A stretch of 59,760 nt of DNA from Arthrobacter ipis (GTDB lineage: Bacteria > Actinomycetota > Actinomycetes > Actinomycetales > Micrococcaceae): NCBI RefSeq assembly GCF_014694315.1, contig NZ_JAAOXD010000009.1, forward strand, positions 223,632-283,391. Direction: 5' to 3'. Below are positions 1 to 8,127 of this stretch, in pieces. Position 1 is the stretch's first letter, and each line of letters opens with the position of its first letter. The position numbers and the translations under genes are program-made. Under the pieces are notes generated by a model. It made no database searches. It was not told the origin of the DNA and was given only the letters and a program-made list of their open reading frames with translations.

Positions 1-70
1 GGGGTACGACATTATTAGCCCCGCAGCCGGAAACCCCGCCGCTGAGCCGGCCACCGCCGTCGTTCCCTGA
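1..70 (+). CDS. 3' end of an unidentified gene (partial)
   Basis: Reading from base 2 gives 22 open codons rich in Ala and Pro (beginning Gly-Tyr-Asp-Ile-Ile-Ser) that end at TGA 68-70. The same frame stays open for another 81 codons after that stop, to TAA 314-316, and the continuation resembles a second copy of this tail. I do not recognise the protein, and most of it lies outside the window. It could equally be chance open frame in GC-rich DNA. Confidence 0.25.
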   Translation, partial: GYDIISPAAGNPAAEPATAVVP

Positions 71-316
71 GACGGAAGCCAACCCACCGGCACCGGACTC
101 TATGGCCCGGTCTGCGGTGTATCCCCCAATGGCTTCCATGTAACCATTCTGATGAGGGGGAACGACATTTTAGTCCTGCTGGGGGATCATTCTGAAGTGC
201 CGTCGTCGGGTTCGAATCGCCCAAGCCAGCCACCGCAGTCGTTCCCGGAAGCGGTAGCCAGCGCGCCGGCACCGAGCCCGAAGGCCCGCTCTGCGGTCAA
301 TCCCCATCGCTCATAA
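4..316. repeat. Degenerate tandem duplication of about 160-180 bp
   Basis: Bases 51-130 and 230-306 align well: both carry a ccaccgc-gtcgttccc block, a ccggcaccg block, a gcccg-tctgcggt block and end in atcccc. The preceding blocks, gtacgacattattag at 4 and aacgacattttag at 161, also match. The offset is about 157 bp at the left and 179 bp at the right, so the copies have gained or lost bases. In one frame both copies can be read as a Pro/Ala-rich protein tail. This looks like a decayed duplication of the end of the upstream gene. Confidence 0.35.
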
Positions 317-349
317 GATCGACTCGAGAACGAGAACTAGGTAGCAGAT

Positions 350-379
350 CAGGGCGTTCTCAGCGCTGAGAACGCCCTG
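350..379. terminator. Perfect 30-bp palindrome, probable bidirectional terminator
   Basis: Two 15-base arms (CAGGGCGTTCTCAGC and its exact complement) abut with no spacer, so the RNA hairpin would close on a small central loop. There is no U-tract on either side. It lies between the plus-strand gene tail ending by 316 and the stop of the minus-strand ABC-F gene at 437, where a shared terminator is expected. Confidence 0.6.
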
Positions 380-436
380 TGCTGACGCCCAGTTGGGGAG
401 ATAGCAGGGAAAGCGGGTGACAGTTCTCCGGCGAAG

Positions 437-2035
437 CTAGGCCAGCGTGATGAGGTCCAGGTAGTCCTCGTTCCAGAGGTCCTCAACGCCGTCGGGCAGT
501 AGTACCACCCGCTCCGGGTTGAGGGCCTCCACGGCGCCTTCGTCGTGGCTGACCAGGACGACGGCGCCGGTGTAGTTGCGCAGTGCACCCAGGATTTCGG
601 CGCGGCTGGCAGGGTCGAGGTTGTTGGTGGGCTCGTCCAGGAGAAGAACGTTCGCGCTGGAGGCCACGATGGTTGCCAGTGCGAGACGGGTCTTCTCACC
701 GCCGGAGAGCACGCCGGCGGGCTTGTCGACGTCGTCACCGGAGAACAGGAACGAACCCAGGATGCCGCGGACCTCGGCGTCCTTCATGTCGGGGGCGGAG
801 GAACGCATGTTCTCGAGGACGGTGCGGTCCACGTCGAGGGTTTCATGTTCCTGGGCGTAGTAGCCCACCTTGAGCCCGTGCCCGGGGACAATGTCACCGG
901 TGTCGGGGCGGTCCACGCCGGCGAGCATGCGCAGGAGGGTGGTCTTGCCGGCACCGTTGAGGCCGAGGATGACCACCTTGGAGCCGCGGTCGATGGCAAG
1001 GTCCACGTCAGTGAAGATTTCCAGCGAGCCGTAGGACTTGCTGAGGCCCTCTGCCGTGAGCGGGGTCTTGCCACAGGGCGAAGGATCCGGGAAGCGGAGG
1101 GCTGCCACGCGGTCGTTTTCGCGCACCGCTTCGAGCCCGCTGAGCAGACGTTCGGCGCGCTTGGCCATGTTCTGCGCTGCAACGGCCTTGGTGGCCTTGG
1201 CGCGCATCTTGTTGGCCTGGTCGAACAGGACCTGGGCCTTCTTTTCGGCGTTGGCGCGTTCCCGCTTGCGGGCACGTTCGTCTGTTTCGCGCTGTGTCAG
1301 GTAGCGCTTCCAGTCCATGTTGTAGAAGTCGATCTGGGCACGGTTGGCGTCCAGGAGGAACACCTTGTTGACGGTGGCTTCGAGCAGCTCGGTGTCGTGG
1401 CTGATCACGATCAGTCCGCCCTGGTGGTTCTTCAGGAAATCGCGGAGCCACGCGATGGAATCGGCGTCGAGGTGGTTGGTGGGCTCATCGAGGAGCATGG
1501 TCTCGGCGTCCGAGTACAGGATGCGCGCGAGCTCCACGCGGCGCCGCTGACCGCCGGACAGGGTCTTGAGGGGCTGGTTCAGCAGGCGGTCCGGCAGGGC
1601 GAGGTTCGAGCAGATGGCTGCGGCCTCGGCTTCGGCAGCATAGCCGCCGGCGGCCAGGAACTCGGATTCGAGCCGGTCGTAGCGGTTCATCGCCTTGCGC
1701 TGGACCGCGGCGTCCTCGCTGGCCATCTCGTCGTGGGCCTGCTTCAGCTTGCCGACGACGATGTCCAGGCCGCGGGCGGACAGGATCCTGTCCCGCGCCA
1801 GCTGCTCCATGTCCGGCGTCCGGGGGTCCTGGGGCAGGTACCCGATCTCGCCGCTCCGGGTCACCTTGCCGGCGGCAGGCAGGCCCTCGCCCGCGAGGAC
1901 GCGGGTCAGTGTGGTCTTCCCGGCACCGTTGCGGCCCACGAGGCCGATCTTGTCGCCCTTGTCGATCCGGAAGCTCACCTGGTCCATGAGCAGGCGGGCG
2001 CCGGCGCGCAGTTCAAGATCTTGAACGGTAATCAA
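437..2035 (-). CDS. ABC-F family ATP-binding protein
   Basis: A 532-residue soluble protein with two ABC ATPase domains in one chain and no membrane segment, the layout of ABC-F proteins. These act on the ribosome (translation factors or antibiotic-protection proteins) rather than as transporters. Walker A motifs GRNGAGKTTL (near residue 35) and GLNGAGKTTLL (near 355), and signature motifs LSGGQRRRVELA and LSGGEKTRLALA, are intact. A Lys/Arg/Ala-rich linker separates the domains. The start is a TTG. The gene diverges from bioY across about 310 bp. Which ABC-F subgroup it belongs to, and whether it gives drug protection, cannot be told from sequence alone. Confidence 0.9.
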   Translation of the reverse strand: MITVQDLELRAGARLLMDQVSFRIDKGDKIGLVGRNGAGKTTLTRVLAGEGLPAAGKVTRSGEIGYLPQDPRTPDMEQLARDRILSARGLDIVVGKLKQAHDEMASEDAAVQRKAMNRYDRLESEFLAAGGYAAEAEAAAICSNLALPDRLLNQPLKTLSGGQRRRVELARILYSDAETMLLDEPTNHLDADSIAWLRDFLKNHQGGLIVISHDTELLEATVNKVFLLDANRAQIDFYNMDWKRYLTQRETDERARKRERANAEKKAQVLFDQANKMRAKATKAVAAQNMAKRAERLLSGLEAVRENDRVAALRFPDPSPCGKTPLTAEGLSKSYGSLEIFTDVDLAIDRGSKVVILGLNGAGKTTLLRMLAGVDRPDTGDIVPGHGLKVGYYAQEHETLDVDRTVLENMRSSAPDMKDAEVRGILGSFLFSGDDVDKPAGVLSGGEKTRLALATIVASSANVLLLDEPTNNLDPASRAEILGALRNYTGAVVLVSHDEGAVEALNPERVVLLPDGVEDLWNEDYLDLITLA

Positions 2036-2348
2036 AGCAGGTAAGGCCTTTCACAACAGGGAAGCCGCAGCACGGCGGGTTGCATGCCGCACGGCGAAAA
2101 GTCTGGAACGCCGGGGATGCCGGCCGTGAGAACGGCCCGTTCAAGTCTACCGGCCGGCGCAACCCTGCCAGAACATGCCTTCCGCACCCGCGAAGAGCGC
2201 CTTCCCCACCCCAAGAGGGGAGTATTTGTGCCCAGCACGAGACCCCGGGGCGTCCCTCTTGTAGGAGAGCAACAAAATGCGGCCATTACCGGGCCAGTAA
2301 CGTCGAGACGAGCTGATAATTGTTTGTACCCCCTCGACAGGACTTCCC
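2036..2348. promoter_or_regulatory. Divergent intergenic region of ABC-F and bioYMN
   Basis: No gene is visible in this 313-bp gap. A good -10 hexamer GATAAT sits at 2315-2320 on the plus strand, about 30 bases before the bioY ATG, and AGGA precedes that ATG by about 7 bases. I could not identify a convincing -35 box or a BirA/BioQ-type operator by eye. Confidence 0.35.
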
Positions 2349-3038
2349 ATGACCCAGACCCATGCCGCCGGCACCCTGAAGCCGGCAAAACGCCGACGCT
2401 GGAACGCCACCGACCTCGGACTCATCGCCGTCTTCGCCGCGCTAGTGGCAGCGTCAGCCCTTGTGGCGGCCATCCCGGTGGGCGGCCTCGGCGTCCCCAT
2501 CACGCTCCAGACGCTCGCCGTCATGCTGACCGGCCTTGCCCTCGGCCCCGGCCGGGCGTTCGCCGCCGTCGGGCTGTACACCCTGCTTGGCCTCGCAGGC
2601 CTGCCCATCTTCAGCGGCGGCCGCAGCGGCCTGGGCATCCTGGCCGGCCCGTCCGCAGGCTACATCATCGCATTCCCCCTCGCGGCCGCGGCGGTGGGCT
2701 GGCTGGCCGCCGTCGTTATCCGCCGCACCGTGAAGTTCCGCGCCGTGCTCCTGTTTGTCTCCGCGATGGCCACCAGCATTGTCCTGGTCCACGGCCTCGG
2801 CATCGCCGGCATGATGGTCAACGCCAAGCTGGACTTCTCCAAGGCGTTCCTCGCCGACCTCCCCTTCTACCCGGGTGACATCATCAAGAACGTCCTCGCC
2901 GTCACGGTGGCCATCGCCCTGCACAAGGCCTTCCCCGACCTGCTGGTCCGCCGCGTCCGGCAGCTCCCGCAGAAGGCCGCAGCACCGCGCGCCGCGACGC
3001 CGGGAACCACTACGCCGGAAGCCTCTGCACAGCAGTGA
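2349..3038 (+). CDS. bioY: Biotin ECF transporter substrate-binding protein BioY
   Basis: A 229-residue hydrophobic protein with about six membrane segments. It binds biotin in the membrane and docks on the BioMN energising module. Features of the family are the VGGLGVPITLQTLAVML stretch, the GRAFAAVGLYTLLGLAGLP segment, and GPSAGYIIAFP, which matches the conserved GPTxGY-type biotin-site loop. The C-terminus has a hydrophilic Ala/Pro/Thr tail. Its stop TGA overlaps the GTG start of the next gene, so the three genes form a translationally coupled bioYMN operon. No biotin synthesis genes lie nearby, which points to uptake. Confidence 0.93.
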   Translation: MTQTHAAGTLKPAKRRRWNATDLGLIAVFAALVAASALVAAIPVGGLGVPITLQTLAVMLTGLALGPGRAFAAVGLYTLLGLAGLPIFSGGRSGLGILAGPSAGYIIAFPLAAAAVGWLAAVVIRRTVKFRAVLLFVSAMATSIVLVHGLGIAGMMVNAKLDFSKAFLADLPFYPGDIIKNVLAVTVAIALHKAFPDLLVRRVRQLPQKAAAPRAATPGTTTPEASAQQ

Positions 3039-3760
3039 GCACCATCTCCCTCAGGAACGCAGGGGTCAGCGTGGCCGTGGACGGCCGCCCTGACCCCAAG
3101 GTTCTGCTGCAGGACATTTCGCTGGAGCTCACCGAGGAACGGGTCGGTGTCATTGGGGCCAACGGTTCCGGCAAATCGACGCTGCTCCGCCTGCTCAACG
3201 GCCTCGTGGTTCCCAGCGAAGGGGCCGTGACCGTGAACGGGGCCGACACGGTCCGGAACGTGCGCGCCGTGCGCCAGCAGGTGGGCTTTGTCTTCACCGA
3301 TCCCCTCTCGCAGCTGGTCATGCCCACCGGGCGTGAGGACGTGGAGCTCTCGCTCCGGCGCTCCGTGCGGAGCGGGAAGGAGCGCCGGGAGCAGGCCACC
3401 GCCGCCCTGGACCGTTTCGGGCTTCTGCCCCTGGCCGACCAGAGCATCTACGAACTCTCCGGCGGGGAACGGCAGCTCCTTGCCCTGGCGTCCGTGCTGG
3501 CGGTGGAACCCGGAGTCCTGGTGCTGGACGAGCCCTCGACGCTCCTGGACCTCCGGAACCGCGAGCTGCTCCGCCGCACACTGGCCGGCCTGAGCCAGCA
3601 GATCGTGATGTCCACCCATGACCTGGAGCTGGCGCTGGACATGGACCGGGTTCTGGTGGTCGAGTCCGGACGGATTGCGTACGACGGCGGTGCTGCCGCC
3701 GCCGTCGAGCATTACCGCTCGCTGTCTGCCCGGAGCCTGTCAGGCGGGGATTTCCGGTGA
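3035..3760 (+). CDS. bioM: Biotin ECF transporter ATP-binding protein BioM
   Basis: A 241-residue single ABC ATPase that powers biotin uptake with BioN and BioY. It has Walker A GANGSGKSTLL (near residue 42), the Q-loop region VGFVFTDPLSQL, signature LSGGERQLLALASVL, Walker B VLVLDEPSTLLD and the switch His in MSTHDLELAL. The GTG start is inside the bioY stop (GTGA overlap), and its own stop overlaps the next start in the same way. It is standard size for a cobalt/biotin-type (EcfA) ATPase. Confidence 0.92.
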   Translation: MSTISLRNAGVSVAVDGRPDPKVLLQDISLELTEERVGVIGANGSGKSTLLRLLNGLVVPSEGAVTVNGADTVRNVRAVRQQVGFVFTDPLSQLVMPTGREDVELSLRRSVRSGKERREQATAALDRFGLLPLADQSIYELSGGERQLLALASVLAVEPGVLVLDEPSTLLDLRNRELLRRTLAGLSQQIVMSTHDLELALDMDRVLVVESGRIAYDGGAAAAVEHYRSLSARSLSGGDFR

Positions 3761-4380
3761 GGGGCCACGGCTTCCTGCTGGCCAACTACGTGCCCGGCAC
3801 GTCCCTGGTCCACCGCATGCCGCTGTGGCTGAAGTTCCTGCTGGTCCTGGCCTGCGGAATGGCCTCGTTCCTGATCGTCGACTGGCGGCTGGCAGCCGCA
3901 GCCCTCGCCGTTCTCTGCGGACTGTTCCTGCTCAGCGGCGCCGGTCCCACGCGCCTCTTCCGCGCCGTGCGGCCGCTGCTCCCCATCCTGCTGGTCATCG
4001 GCGCATTCCAGTGGTGGCAGCTGGGCGGGCCCGTGGCCGCGCGGATTGTGCTGAACATCCTGCTGTGCGTGGTGGCGGCGTCCCTGCTGACGGCCACCAC
4101 GCCGCTGCACCGGCTGCTCGACGGCGTTGTTTCCCTTGCCCGCCCATTCCGGCGCTTCGGCGCTGACCCCGAGCGGTTTGCCCTGACCATCGCCATCATG
4201 CTGCGGAGCATCCCGTTCATCGCCGGCGCCTTTTCGGATGTCCGGGACTCGGCCCGAGCGCGTGGACTGGAACGCAACCCGCGCGCGCTGGTCCTGCCGG
4301 TGTTCATCACCACCGTTGCCTATGCCCGCCACACAGGCGAGGCGCTGGCCGCCCGGGGGCTGGGCGAGCCGGAGGACTGA
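3757..4380 (+). CDS. bioN: Biotin ECF transporter transmembrane protein BioN
   Basis: A 207-residue EcfT-type membrane protein with hydrophobic segments near residues 27-47, 50-62, 70-85 and 92-112. The two cytoplasmic Ala-Arg-Gly motifs that grip the ATPase are visible in DSARARGLERN and ALAARGLGE. It starts at a GTG overlapping the bioM stop. With BioM it forms the energy-coupling module for BioY. The chain ends just after the second Ala-Arg-Gly motif, which is usual for short BioN proteins. Confidence 0.9.
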   Translation: MRGHGFLLANYVPGTSLVHRMPLWLKFLLVLACGMASFLIVDWRLAAAALAVLCGLFLLSGAGPTRLFRAVRPLLPILLVIGAFQWWQLGGPVAARIVLNILLCVVAASLLTATTPLHRLLDGVVSLARPFRRFGADPERFALTIAIMLRSIPFIAGAFSDVRDSARARGLERNPRALVLPVFITTVAYARHTGEALAARGLGEPED

Positions 4381-4462
4381 GGGCTGTAACGTCCGGGACC
4401 GGCTCCGGGAGTGGCAAGGGGCATGGAGGTCCTCTCAGAAGGGGTACCAACAGGGACTCCCA

Positions 4463-4497
4463 CAGCGTTGTGAACGCTGGTTAGGTGGAACTAAACC
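4463..4497 (+). promoter_or_regulatory. Two adjacent small hairpins in the MFS gene leader
   Basis: CAGCGTT-gtg-AACGCTG at 4463-4479 is a perfect 7-bp hairpin. It is followed at once by a weaker GGTTAG/CTAAACC stem at 4479-4497. Both precede the Shine-Dalgarno of the exporter by about 40 bases. They may belong to an attenuating leader or end the bioYMN transcript; no U-tract is present. Confidence 0.25.
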
Positions 4498-4550
4498 CCC
4501 ATCACCGCCGTCGATCTGGCGGCAGCCCTTACCCCTTGAACGGAGGCGGC

Positions 4551-5768
4551 GTGACCGTGACCCACGCTCCGGCGACCACGCGCGAACAGGCAGTCGGACG
4601 GCCATTGGCAATTGTCCTTGGCCTGCTGACCATCTTCGGTCCCATTTCCATGGACCTGTATTTACCGGTCCTGCCGGCCCTGACGGCGGAACTGCGGAGT
4701 TCCACATCCACGGCGCAGCTGACCATTACGGCCTGCCTGCTTGGCCTGGCCATCGGCCAGGTCATTGCGGGTCCGCTGTCGGACCGTTTCGGCCGCCGGC
4801 TCCCCCTGCTGATCGGCGTCGCCGCCTACACGGTCATGTCCGTTCTCTGTGCTGTCAGCCCGACCGTTGAAACCCTGATCGCGGCCAGGTTCGTTCAGGG
4901 CTTGGCCGGCGCCGTGGGCATCGTGATTGCTCAGGCGGCCGGACGGGACGTGTACGAGGGCGCGAAGCTCCTCCGTTACTACGGCCGCCTGACGGTGCTC
5001 GGCGGGCTGGCAGCCATCGTTGGTCCGGTCATCGGCGGCCAGTTGGCAGCCTTCACCGATTGGCGCGGTGTTTTTCTGTTTCTCGCTGGCGTCGGGGTGG
5101 CCATTCTGGTGGCCTGCCTCGTCATCTTCAAGGAGACACTGCCGGTTTCGCTGCGGGCGGCGGGCGGGTTTGCCGATACCCTGCAGGACTTCCGGCGCCT
5201 GCTTGCGGACCGCGTGTTCGTCGGCGCCGTTCTGATCACGGGGTTTACGTACTCGGCTATCTTCGCCTACCTCAGCGGCGCCACGTTCGTCCTGCAGGGC
5301 ATCTACGGGCTTTCACCGCAGGGCTACTCGTTGGCCTTCGGCCTGAATTCGCTGGGGTTCATGATCTTTGGCTTCCTCGGCGGCCGGCTGGCCGAACGGT
5401 GGTCCGAGAAGGCCACGATGGTGATCGGACTGGCCATGGCCACTGCCGGTTCCCTTGGCCTGCTGATCACCGCGCTCCTGCACCTGCCGCTGATTGCGGT
5501 CATCCTGTCCCTATTCACCATGGTGGGCGGCGTGGCTGCGGCCAGCCCGCCCGCGACCTCTTTGGCGCTGAAGGGCTATCCGGACATCGCCGGCACCGCG
5601 TCTTCACTGCTCGGCCTGGCCAGGTTCGCCTTCGGCGGCGTGGCGGCGCCGCTGGTGGGTATCGGCGGGGCGGACAACGCCCTCCCGTTCGGGATCGTCA
5701 CAGTGGCGTCCGTCGCGGCGGCAGTGGTCTGCCTGGGGCTGATCAGGACGCGCACGATGACGGTGTGA
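4551..5768 (+). CDS. Bcr/CflA-type multidrug efflux MFS transporter
   Basis: A 405-residue major facilitator with 12 predicted membrane segments, likely a proton-driven drug exporter. The first helix reads FGPISMDLYLPVLPAL, typical of the Bcr/CflA (DHA1) group, and motif A GPLSDRFGRRLPLLIG follows helix 2. The motif-C-like stretch GRLTVLGGLAAIVGPVIGG lies in helix 5. I chose the GTG at 4551 because GGAGG precedes it by about 6 bases; a longer in-frame start at 4485 lacks a ribosome site. The substrate is unknown, and there is no evident link to the biotin operon 170 bp upstream. Confidence 0.85.
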   Translation: MTVTHAPATTREQAVGRPLAIVLGLLTIFGPISMDLYLPVLPALTAELRSSTSTAQLTITACLLGLAIGQVIAGPLSDRFGRRLPLLIGVAAYTVMSVLCAVSPTVETLIAARFVQGLAGAVGIVIAQAAGRDVYEGAKLLRYYGRLTVLGGLAAIVGPVIGGQLAAFTDWRGVFLFLAGVGVAILVACLVIFKETLPVSLRAAGGFADTLQDFRRLLADRVFVGAVLITGFTYSAIFAYLSGATFVLQGIYGLSPQGYSLAFGLNSLGFMIFGFLGGRLAERWSEKATMVIGLAMATAGSLGLLITALLHLPLIAVILSLFTMVGGVAAASPPATSLALKGYPDIAGTASSLLGLARFAFGGVAAPLVGIGGADNALPFGIVTVASVAAAVVCLGLIRTRTMTV

Positions 5769-5838
5769 ACCCGGCTTTTTCACGTTAGCGGGTCCGCTTT
5801 GGCCTGCTTTAAGTTTTGGTGGGCCAGCTATCCGACTG

Positions 5839-6438
5839 TCAGGAGCCAGCCTTCTTTTCCGCCCTCTGGCGCGCGCGTTCGAGCGCGCGATAAACGGTGG
5901 AGCGGCCAACAGAAAAGAGTTCGGCCAGCTCATACATGGTGTGTTCGCCAGCGTCATGCAACTGGACTAGGAGTGCTTCCTGTTTCGCCGATAGTTTGGG
6001 CTGTTGCCCACGCAGCCGCCCCTTTGCTTTGGCTATTTTCATGCCCTCCCGCGTTCGAGCCCGAATGAGATCGCCCTCGCACTCAGCAACCATGGCCAGG
6101 ACGTTGAAGAGAAGCTTGCCTATGGGGTCCGCGGGATCATGTAACGAACCATTGATGCTTAGCTTCACTCCGCGCGCGGCGAGGTCGTCGGCGATCTGAT
6201 GCGCGTCCCGGACGGACCGGGCCAGCCTGTCGAGTTTCGTCACTATGAAGGTGTCGCCGCTTCGGCACGCAGCCAGCGCTTCACGCAGGCCTGGACGGTT
6301 CGTATTACTGCCAGTGAGACCACGATCGACCTAGATGCGGTTAGCTTCGACCCCCATGGCCGCCAAGGCATCCCGTTGGACGGTGTGGTCTTGTTCATCA
6401 GTGGAAACCCTTGCGTAGCCAACCTTTATTTCACCCAT
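5839..6438 (-). pseudogene. Serine resolvase/invertase with an internal stop codon
   Basis: Read from the ATG at 6436-6438, the frame encodes a complete small serine recombinase: GYARVSTDEQ with the catalytic Ser at residue 12, then the DNA-invertase core (TKLDRLARSVRDA, FNVLAMVAECEGDLIRART) and a C-terminal helix-turn-helix (MYELAELFSVGRSTVYRAL). Codon 36 is TAG (plus-strand cta at 6331-6333) where relatives usually carry Tyr before the VDRGLTG motif. The downstream open piece (134 residues from 6243) lacks the nucleophile, so no active enzyme is expected without readthrough. This is a Tn3/Hin-type recombinase that marks the left edge of the accessory island. Confidence 0.8.
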
Positions 6439-6449
6439 GAACAGGAGTG

Positions 6450-6793
6450 TCCGCCATAGGCGTAGCAGTGCGCCATATAGGAGCCCGTCACCGGACTTTT
6501 CATCGGACCGGTCCTGCGGGACGGTCGGGCCGAGCTGGATGCAATACTGCAGATCAAATGGCTGTGCGTCCGGTGAGTGACCGGCTTGCGGGACGATGTG
6601 CGCGGTCTATACGAGATGCCGCTGACGGCACGGCTGAGCGGCCTAAGAAAACGAATGTTGAAGTTAAGCAGCGCGCTGTCGTGAACTGGGAAACGCAAGC
6701 TGTCAGCGGCACCACCGCCAGTCGTGCGGTGGTCCGGGTCGTCAGAATGACAGGCGGACTAGGGAAACCGTCAGCCCCGCTTTGCCGTGACGC
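6450..6793. other. Gene-free stretch with possible decayed coding pieces
   Basis: No intact gene is convincing. Two short plus-strand stretches, 6489-6584 and 6576-6683, read as protein-like but end after about 30-35 codons, so they may be debris from rearrangement at the resolvase. An 18-base string gaccggcttgcgggacga at 6579-6596 recurs exactly at 14295-14312. Confidence 0.3.
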
Positions 6794-7012
6794 CTAGCTT
6801 CGCGCTGGTGGATTCTTCGCGGCTCGGTGGTACCACCAGAAACTGAAGGCCAACAGGGCTAGGTCCGCAGCCTGCACGATCCAGTACCCGACTGTTACTT
6901 TGGCCCCCTCTGCAAGCACGGCGTACAGGTTGCTGGCGAACAGCAACACAGCGAAAAGGCCCATAGACACGGCTTGCACTTTGGTCGGCCGCTTCCAGCC
7001 GCTGGTGCCCAT
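6794..7012 (-). CDS. Small two-helix membrane protein, unknown function
   Basis: A 72-residue protein with two clear hydrophobic helices (about 18-34 and 44-60), a short basic N-terminus and a basic C-terminal tail after FWWYH. The ATG at 7012 follows an AGG-containing purine stretch. I do not recognise the family. It is the first of several small membrane-protein genes in the island. Length and base composition support coding, but no partner is evident. Confidence 0.55.
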   Translation of the reverse strand: MGTSGWKRPTKVQAVSMGLFAVLLFASNLYAVLAEGAKVTVGYWIVQAADLALLAFSFWWYHRAAKNPPARS

Positions 7013-7114
7013 GCCCTGAGCCTAGCGGTAGCGTCAAGAGGTGTCGTGAACGACGAAGCCCGTCTGTGTGCCGTGATCGTTTGACCGGCTGACCTTAGGA
7101 AAGGGGAAAGCAGA

Positions 7115-7264
7115 TCAGTCGTTGCGTCTGATGTGGATCCCTTTCTGGTGATGACCAGAGATAGGCCCTCGACGCCTGACACGGATGGCAACAATACCTA
7201 CTACCGCAAAGACCGCAACGATGGGAATGACCCAGGCCAGAACTTCCAAGAATTCACGCGGCAT
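7115..7264 (-). CDS. 49-residue single-helix membrane protein
   Basis: A short open frame: ATG at 7264, with AAGGAG 8 bases upstream. The product has an acidic start (MPREFLEVLAW), one strong membrane helix (about residues 10-27, Val/Ile/Ala-rich), then a very basic tail (RVRRRG) and a His-rich end. The ribosome site plus the helix make it more likely real than chance. It lies about 100 bases upstream of the 72-residue membrane gene on the same strand. Function unknown. Confidence 0.5.
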   Translation of the reverse strand: MPREFLEVLAWVIPIVAVFAVVGIVAIRVRRRGPISGHHQKGIHIRRND

Positions 7265-7397
7265 CTGGCTGACTCCTTAGTCGTCTGAAATTTGTTCGTG
7301 CAGGTTAGAACCGAGATCAGCATCCCACTATGCTGTGCCTCCGTAAACATCACAGCTAGCAGGCGCACGCTCAAGTTACCGGGTCGATTGGGCTAGT

Positions 7398-7431
7398 CCA
7401 TCAAAACCATTCCGGTAGCGGTTCATGAAAG
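7398..7431. repeat. Dispersed short repeat, copy A
   Basis: This 34-base stretch (ccat-aaaaccattccg followed by a cggttc-tgaa block) is matched, with a few changes, at 13770-13802. Both copies are intergenic, each in front of a gene or a repeat arm of the island. Confidence 0.35.
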
Positions 7432-7471
7432 TAAGCTATGAGCGCTTGAAGCTGTCTTAGGGGCTCGAAGT

Positions 7472-7921
7472 TCAAAGTGGCTGCTGCACGTCGTAAACGC
7501 TGCCCCACATGCTCGAATCGCAGTCCGGCGGAACCGTCACGTGACCGAAACCGCCACCCAGGCCCACCACCGTGTCGAAGGCAAAGCGCTTGCCGGACAA
7601 CCCCAGCACGGCCTTGCCGTCTTCGGCCAAGCTCGTCCCGGCGGGCCAGCGTAGAAGTATCGGCCTTGACTTCGACCCAGCCGGAACTCCCAGCCCGACG
7701 CAGCCGTCCGACTGTTTAATGAGGACTCCGGAGTACTGGGCCAGCATGGCGTCATCTCCATTACGCCAATCGGTGACGATCAGGTGGGCCACAGCCAGCG
7801 AACTTGCGGCGGGTTCAATATCGGCAGTCGGCTCCAGCGAACAAGCGGCCAAGTTGAGGCCCATCACCAGCACAGCGATGCAGATGGCAGAGCCTGCGGA
7901 CGAGCATTTCCTCAACACGAG
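7472..7921 (-). CDS. Putative lipoprotein, paralogue of the gene at 10818
   Basis: A 149-residue secreted lipoprotein: basic start (LRKC), hydrophobic helix, and lipobox LAAC near residue 26, then a low-complexity linker and a globular domain of about 104 residues. That domain differs from the paralogue at only 4 positions, whereas the signal and linker differ heavily. I prefer GTG at 7921 over TTG at 7918 because the same GTG is shared by the two copies and has purines at the right distance. Two Cys residues are conserved in the mature domain. Family not recognised. Confidence 0.8.
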   Translation of the reverse strand, partial: LVLRKCSSAGSAICIAVLVMGLNLAACSLEPTADIEPAASSLAVAHLIVTDWRNGDDAMLAQYSGVLIKQSDGCVGLGVPAGSKSRPILLRWPAGTSLAEDGKAVLGLSGKRFAFDTVVGLGGGFGHVTVPPDCDSSMWGSVYDVQQPL

Positions 7922-7965
7922 ATAGAACTTCCTAACCAGGATTAAGCCGGAGCTCTACTTTTCCA

Positions 7966-7997
7966 AAAGATCTGGTGACTAAGAATGCAGGACGAAA
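7966..7997 (-). promoter_or_regulatory. 32-bp upstream block identical in both lipoprotein copies
   Basis: The complement of these bases is identical to 10736-10767. Each lies about 45-50 bp upstream of its lipoprotein start codon, while flanking bases have diverged. Conservation of this block relative to its surroundings suggests a promoter or protein-binding site, or simply recent shared ancestry. Confidence 0.4.
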
Positions 7998-8127
7998 ACG
8001 CAGCAAGCAATAAGGCGGTACCTGATCAAAGCCGCAGGCAACCTCCCAAGTTCTGAAACCGTCCCATGAAGGGTTGGTGAACCGCCTGAGAACGGGGGGT
8101 CTCAACTTGTCTTCCTCAATGGGGCAG

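Larger units (their letters stand above)
7437..8012 (-). repeat. Left arm of a 575-bp inverted repeat
   Basis: The complement of 7437-8012 matches 10722-11298. The match covers a whole lipoprotein gene, its upstream region and about 30 bp past its stop (gaactt-cgagc-cctaagacagcttcaa). Identity is very high over the 3' two thirds of the gene and over a 32-bp upstream block, and lower across the signal peptide. The arms are about 2.7 kb apart and point in opposite directions. Confidence 0.85.

Noticed and set aside
545..2044. Long plus-strand open frame (499 codons) opposite the ABC-F gene
   Set aside because: It is antisense to two intact ABC motifs and is Gly/Val/Leu/His-rich without any domain; high GC leaves the reverse frame open.
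2084..2878. Plus-strand open frame overlapping bioY and its promoter
   Set aside because: Arg/Pro/His-rich shadow of bioY, which has clear family motifs in another frame.
6450..6793. Attachment site or tRNA at the island's left edge
   Set aside because: No tRNA-like cloverleaf or direct repeat of adequate length was found; the shared 18-mer with 14295 is too short to call an att pair.
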